Shown here one piece after another: positions 57,978-64,000 of a DNA stretch of 64,000 bases. The position numbers and the translations under genes are program-made. The stretch spans positions 647,044-711,043 of the forward strand of contig PTEX01000303.1 in the NCBI GenBank assembly GCA_003342815.1. Direction: 5' to 3'. Origin of the DNA: Eudromia elegans (lineage: Eukaryota; Chordata; Aves; Tinamiformes; Tinamidae). Every line of letters starts with the position of its first letter. Position 1 is the first letter of the stretch. The notes beneath the pieces were generated by a model. That model was not told the origin of the DNA. It did no database searches and saw only the letters and a list, made by a program, of their open reading frames with translations.

Positions 57978-60900
57978 CTGTTCTTGTTGCCACATAGTGT
58001 TCTGCAAAAACAGCTCATGCCCAAGTTCCCTGTCTTCTGGAAAGTATTTGGTGTTGCAGCCAGTTTGTGTTTAAGTCAGTATATTCCTCTGACTGTGCTT
58101 CTAAGTCCAGCTGCTCTGCTTTGTCTACCTATGTGAATAGCTTCTGTGGCCCAAGTCACAGCATACAGTTCTTACAATTAATTCCTACAGCAGCTGAAGA
58201 ACAGGGGAAAAAAAGGGAAGAAGCTCGCCAGTGGCAGAGGAATTTTTATTTCTCAGCCACCAAAGAATCAAAACTGATCATCTTTCTAGAACTGATTGAA
58301 ACCTACAGATGTGATAAAGGTTGCCTATAGGTTATAGATTAATGTAGGTTGCCTATACATAGCTGTGTGCATTCTGCAAATATAGTATATGTTGCATACA
58401 CATGGGTAGGTCCTGGTCTGCCTATATTAACACAAAAATCTAATAATCTTGACCATCATTTATCTTTCATGCACTTCAATATATCTTGAGTCCAAAAAAG
58501 TAGGAATGAGAGAAATTAAGGTTCTCAGTTTTTAGTCCTTCATCAAATTAATACCATATAAAATTGTACAAAAAGACTAACGTCATTTTCAGTCAGGATT
58601 TTGTGCTTTAACCTATGGTGGCATTAAAGATCTGTGTACCAGTTCTTCTTGTGATATTGCTAGAGTATTTGAGATTAAAACAACATTTGGGAACAAACAT
58701 TTTTCTGTTAGTCATAGCAAATAACCTTTGTCTTCTATTTAGCTGTATTTGTGATTCTGGTAAATTATTTTTTCATATCATTGGATAATTAATATTCACA
58801 GGAAAGTGCATTTTTTTTTCTCTTTATGTTGAAAAAGAGATGACAATTGTTAACTTTTTTCATAAAGTAATTTCAAATAATGTATAGAGTAAAAGAAACA
58901 ATAAAGAGGGGTGGGTTTTTTTGTTTTTGCAATCCCATCATGAAAATTTGGGTTCTGTCCACTGTTAACATCTTCAGTAGGATTCATTTTACCTAACTTC
59001 AGGCATCTGCAAATAGAACTAGTTACCTTTAATAGTGGGAGAACAAGAAGCTTTCATCTGATCTGTTTTGTATGTTTGCCTTGGGATGAGATGAATCATG
59101 ACATAAGCGTGATTATTTCTTTCTGCTGGTGTTAAAAGAAGCCTAGAAAACTAGCTCAAAGACCTTCCTGTGTATACCTGTGTCTTGTCAGCAAAATTCC
59201 CTTTTCAGAAATATCACATTCCATTTAAGACATCTTTGTAGCTTTGGGAAATGTGTCCAGTTTTCATGGAAAGTACATTGTGTTTCATTCCAGGAACTAA
59301 ACTGTATTGAACTACCATTTTCAAGGCCAAATTAGTGCAAAACTAATTGGTATAACTCTTGGTATAACTCTATGACCCAGTACAAGGTCAGATAGCTTGT
59401 GAAGGAACTGATGGGTTTGAGTCATTCATATCATTCTGAAATCTTGACTACCAAGACTTATTCACTCATCCTGTTTTACTCCATTAAATCTCCAAAAAAA
59501 AAAAAAAAAGTTTATTGTGTACGCACTAGGATATCTTTTGTCTTTATAGGATAAATTTCATGCATGTAAAAAAAAAAAAAAAGGATTTATCCATAGATCA
59601 TTGTTAGTTTACTGAACGCTTCTGTTGTAAAAGGCATAAGATCAAGTAAAATTATTTCTTAAGGCAAATCTGGCAAAAAAACTTCTAGCAGCTTGCTGGG
59701 AATTTCAAAGGGCAACCCACTGTACCAGAAACTATACAGACTTGAGAAAAACACACTGGGGGCCACTGTGGTCACTTCTGACTAGCCTTACATAGCATAC
59801 CAAATGAGAGAGTGCTAACACCATTAGCAACAGCAACAACAAACTATCACCACCTCTGACATTTGAGATACTAAGAAGATGTTAATATCTCAAGCACATT
59901 TTTCCCCTCTGACCCCAATGTAACTTTTACAGTCACCTGCTTTGCCCTTGAGTACTCTCCCTTTGTTATATTCTGACCTTGCTTTCTTCACCTGTGCTCA
60001 GTTTGCTGGCTGCATTATTTTTTCTTGCTCACTATGGATGAACAGTCTTTTTCATCACTTGTAAATAAAGCTTTCCAAAAATATTTCCACATTTATATTC
60101 TAATCATTATTATGTTTGTAAGAAATACTGGCAGAACCCCTAATGGCAGTAGATCTTGCAATTTATTCATTTTCAAGGAATTTGGCCTGACACTTCACTA
60201 ATAATATATTGACTTCAGCTGTACAATAATGTCATAAATTCAACTTAACTAACATAATTTAGTGAATATTTCATTTTCTTCTAATTTTATTTAGATTCTA
60301 ATTTTATCAGTAGTTTTCACTTTTACTTGAACCTGAGCCACAGAAATTACAAAACAAGCTTTTAAAAATAAGTAATCTATTTTTTTGAAGTATTGATGTG
60401 CTGAAAAAGAGAAATTCACAAACTATTACCTTGCTAAGGACTATGATATTTATTTTAGAACTCTTGATTGCTAAAAGATTTTGCAGTGTGACCGGGTATT
60501 GGAAGAATGAGAAGCTATTGTATTTAGTTTCATCTAAAGAACTCAGAAGTTCAATGCCAGTTCATGAGCAACATTCAGAATGACACAGACAGTTCAGCTA
60601 CAGTTTGCACAGCTTATTGCTGAATATTCAGAGTTTTTTACAAGAATTTCAAAGGAGTGCAAGTATTGGCAATACATCTATCCTTTTTCATTTTGAATCT
60701 TTAATCTTCCTTGTGCCATTTTGGCTGATATTACCACTGATGTCCTGAATAATTTCTGTGAAATTATATGAAAAATGCATATAGAAGCTTTATTTGTTTT
60801 GCTTATTTGCTTTTGCTCTCATGCCTCTACCTAGTAGATGTATTTAAATGAAAGATTCAACACAAAGGAAAACTACTGTTTATTTTAGATAAATGGCCAA

Positions 60901-63900
60901 AATGATCACATTGCTTTGAGTTAATTGATATTCCTCTATTTGTCATAACATAGAAAGAGATGACAATATTGTTGTTTTCTTTTTTAGCAAGCAGAACTCT
61001 TCCTATTTTATTCTGCATGGCTGACATTTGTCTATCATTAACCATAAATTTGTATGACTGCAACACATATATTTGAAAAACTACAGTTTATCATTGTCAA
61101 AACCTATGAAACTGTCATCATTGCTCCTTTTACTTCATGCAAATGAAAGAAAGTTTGGGGAGGGGTTGGAAATATCTTAATGATAGGCATATTTGTTTGT
61201 CTGATGACTTTTATGTTCCCCCCTCACTAAATTAAAAAAAAAAAAAAAAGGAAAAAAAAAAAGAAAAAAAACCCTGGAAAAAATAGAAGGTAATTTTGTT
61301 TATACTAATCTCTTTCTTTACTACAAAATGACTCAAACTTTACCTGCTGTCCTACACCTCAGTAAGATCCAAAACCTTGATTGTTTGCATGTAACTTCTT
61401 ATTTAACTGTGGATTGCTCAGAATATTTTCTTTGTGTTCAGATTCTGGTTCTTATGCTTTGTTCAGAAAACATTTAATTGAGCCACAGTTGAAGGATATA
61501 TAATGAAATGTAGAGAGAATGATGATTCCATATTCAGTTACAAACCAGAGCACTGTAAACAGACTGAACTGTTTATACAATACTGTCACCAAAAAAACCC
61601 AAAGTGTTACTGTTTTATAGAATTCAGCCTATCATAAGGTCTGTTTGTGTTTCCTTTTCCTTTATTTATTTATTTATTTATGGAAGGACAGCTTAAAAGG
61701 CATAATAGAGGATTATTTGTTTTTTAGTGAAAATAGGCTTTAAGAGAATTGTTTGAATCATACACAATGCAATAAACACATATGTAGGAGTCACTGTGTG
61801 GTTTGCTTATAAAATTGGAATATTTCCACCACTTGACTTTCCAGTCAAATTAGCATTTGCAGATCTTGCCAGCTGACAGATCCCATTGTACACTGGGTAC
61901 AGATACTTTTATTTCTGCTTCACAGCAGCTGTCACTCTTGTCTGAAATAAAAGCATTTTGGTTTGCCTCCTCTCCTGCTATTGATGGTATTAACATTTGA
62001 TGTTTTGTGCTGCATGCAAAGGTTCTCTCAATTTTATGATTTTTTATTACATAACATAGTAATTTTGTGAAGCAAAAGTTTTCTGCTTCAAAACAACATT
62101 TTGAGGGAATTAAAAGCTCTCAAAATGTTATTTTCAAATAATCTCTATCTCTATTTTGAAAAGCTTCAGCTAGCATAATTGTATTTGATCCTTTAAAACA
62201 TATACATCTTTCTTTCTGTTGTCCCATCATTAATAAAATGCAAATCATAATTGTGAATCTTTGGTACTAATTTTGAACTTCAAACAGCTAGTTTTGACAA
62301 CTATCTGTTGTTATTTTTCACTCTGCCACTGTGTTTCATAGAGGTATATGTAATGAATTTCACAGTTATATTTTAAACAATATAGAAACAAAATCTAAAT
62401 CACATCAAGCTTTTAGATATATTGTAGGAACACTGTTGTGGTAGAACGCAGCTATCTTTATATTTGCTGAATTTTAAATTATTCACTTGCCTTTTATGCT
62501 CACTTCGACAATATAGCTTGCACAGCTCTGCAATAGTTTGGTATAGAAACAGAGCATTTTACTGAAATCTCATGTGGATCCTTAAGCTGCTCTTATTAGG
62601 CTTTTGCAATTATGTTAGAATTGTTAATATATTCAGATGTTTCTTATTATTATAATACAAATTAATATGTGTCAGCCTGTTTCTTATTTTACTAAATATT
62701 AACTCCATTTAACATTATTTTAATATAAACTTTAAGAATTTTATAAGTATGTGAATATTTAGGAAGCTCTTACCAAACTTGTCCACGCCAAGAAGATTTC
62801 TAAGGTGCCCATCACTGGTTCTGTCACAGATTTTTGTGATTTGAGGCTGATCCATTATTCTGCATGTTACAGATTTTGTTTTTTAAAGTAGCTATTATGA
62901 CACACGCTCTTTCTTCTTCCTGCTGTTCTTTGGACTTAGAAATGAATAACTTGCTTGCAAATTAAGCTATAAATGATGCCAGTGATTTCCTACCTTTTTT
63001 CAAGAGATTCTTTACAGCTTTTTTCTCCCTCTAGAGAAAATGGAGAGCAGCTGTCTAAGCAGCAAATGCCAAAGAGTCTCCTACATCCTCTGGGAGATGA
63101 CTGTTGCTACCAGCAAAAATTGATGGACAATTGGGGAGTAGTATTTGCTACCACCATGCTGCATCTTTCTAATTTCCCTCTCCCTTGAACCTCCTATTCA
63201 TTTTTATCCAAAATCTCTGTGTGCTCTCTAACATAGGTTAGTGTTATGGGACCAGGACAGGATGCAGATCTGTGAAAGAATAGACATCAATTAATCTGGA
63301 GACACATCTCCTAATGACAACAGAATAACTTTGTGAGAGAAAAACAATTATTAACCCCCTGGTAGCTTTGATGGAACATGGATATAACCAATTTTGCAGC
63401 TGTCCAAAACAGAGCAAAATGAGGAGTGTATTGGTCAACATATGCCTTAATGTGGCAGAGGGAAATAACCAATAAAGAAGCAAATACAGAGCCAGAAGAA
63501 CTGTTAGACTATTAACTCCTTGTTTTATTTTGATTTTTTGGGAATGAAAATTGAAATAAAATTAAATATTCAGATATCAGAATATCCAGAGTTCCCATCA
63601 AAAATTTTTGTTGTTAATATCTTATGCAAATTTGCTATAGGTAAATGAACACACTTAAAATTTAAGAAAGTGCTTTTTCTGTTGACTGTAAGTAACAATT
63701 TCAGCTTTGATGTGACCATGAAATTAATTTTCTAAGTTGCACAATAGATAGTGTTCTTTTCGTAGCAGCACAGAGTATTCTTCTGTCTGCATTCCAGCAT
63801 TCTCAAACTATTTTCATTTAAGGACTGAGTTCAATACTCAATGTTTTAATTTCTAATGTGGGTCCAGCACTTCAGTTACTAAAAATACTTGGGTAAGATG

Positions 63901-64000
63901 AATTATATGTATCTATGATTTTTATTCTTCATTGATTTTGAATTTTGCAGGGAATAATACAGGAGTATGAAATCTAAAAAGAAACGGCTTTGGGAAAACA
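57978..64000. other. Unique AT-rich DNA, no gene seen
   Basis: No exon, transposon or RNA gene is recognised. Simple sequence includes A runs at about 59,494-59,509 and 59,569-59,582, an A-rich tract at 61,233-61,271 and a short (TTTA)n at 61,660-61,681. Open frames such as plus 58,067-58,330 (87 codons) and minus 63,244-63,483 (79 codons) show no domain. Confidence 0.5.
61233..61271. repeat. A-rich tract
   Basis: About 40 bases of A interrupted by two or three G, not preceded by a recognisable retrotransposed sequence. Confidence 0.85.

Noticed and set aside
62973..63188. 71-codon plus frame near the right edge
   Set aside because: There is no recognisable domain and no splice context.

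Overview
The window looks like AT-rich, gene-poor nuclear DNA from a bird. The main evidence is at least sixteen pieces of CR1 LINE retrotransposon carrying the avian CR1 3' signature (short ATTCTATG-type repeats next to a 'ggttggaagggacctct'-type end), together with small LTR remnants and simple repeats. Nothing looks bacterial: there are no operons, tRNA or rRNA genes, or CRISPR arrays. CR1 covers about 14.8 kb of 64 kb (about 23 %), well above the 4-10 % usual for birds. That recalls CR1-expanded groups such as woodpeckers and hornbills, but one clustered window cannot fix the species.

Layout: 1-10.6 kb is unique AT-rich DNA with three small CR1 relics and microsatellites. 10.7-29.7 kb is a CR1 cluster about 62 % CR1, with copies on both strands: minus 10.7-12.7, plus 13.8-14.3, minus 14.7-15.0, plus 16.4-19.1, an old plus copy 22.7-23.9, minus 24.3-27.4 and minus 27.8-29.7. 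An LTR-like segment with a 103-bp tandem duplication lies at 21.2-21.9. 29.7-36 kb has short CR1 ends and a 170-bp inverted repeat pair of unknown family. 36-53 kb is mostly unique DNA with simple repeats. 53.1-55.1 kb holds two CR1 copies of different subfamilies head to head. 55.1-64 kb contains a well-preserved solo LTR (57,579-57,971) with a perfect 6-bp target duplication, and one weak candidate host coding exon (minus, 56,480-56,689).

No CR1 copy has an intact ORF2. The longest (24.3-27.4, minus) spans nearly the whole endonuclease/reverse-transcriptase frame but has stops, a frameshift and changed catalytic aspartates, and it contains 17 scattered ambiguous bases. Most other long open frames here are CR1 remnants or their antisense shadows. 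No complete host gene is recognisable; the unique DNA is best read as intergenic or deep intronic.

I found no convincing new multi-gene system. The points most worth checking are the LTR with a palindromic steroid-receptor-like site, the unknown inverted repeat pair, the same amber stop in two CR1 copies, the head-to-head CR1 pair, and the candidate exon.
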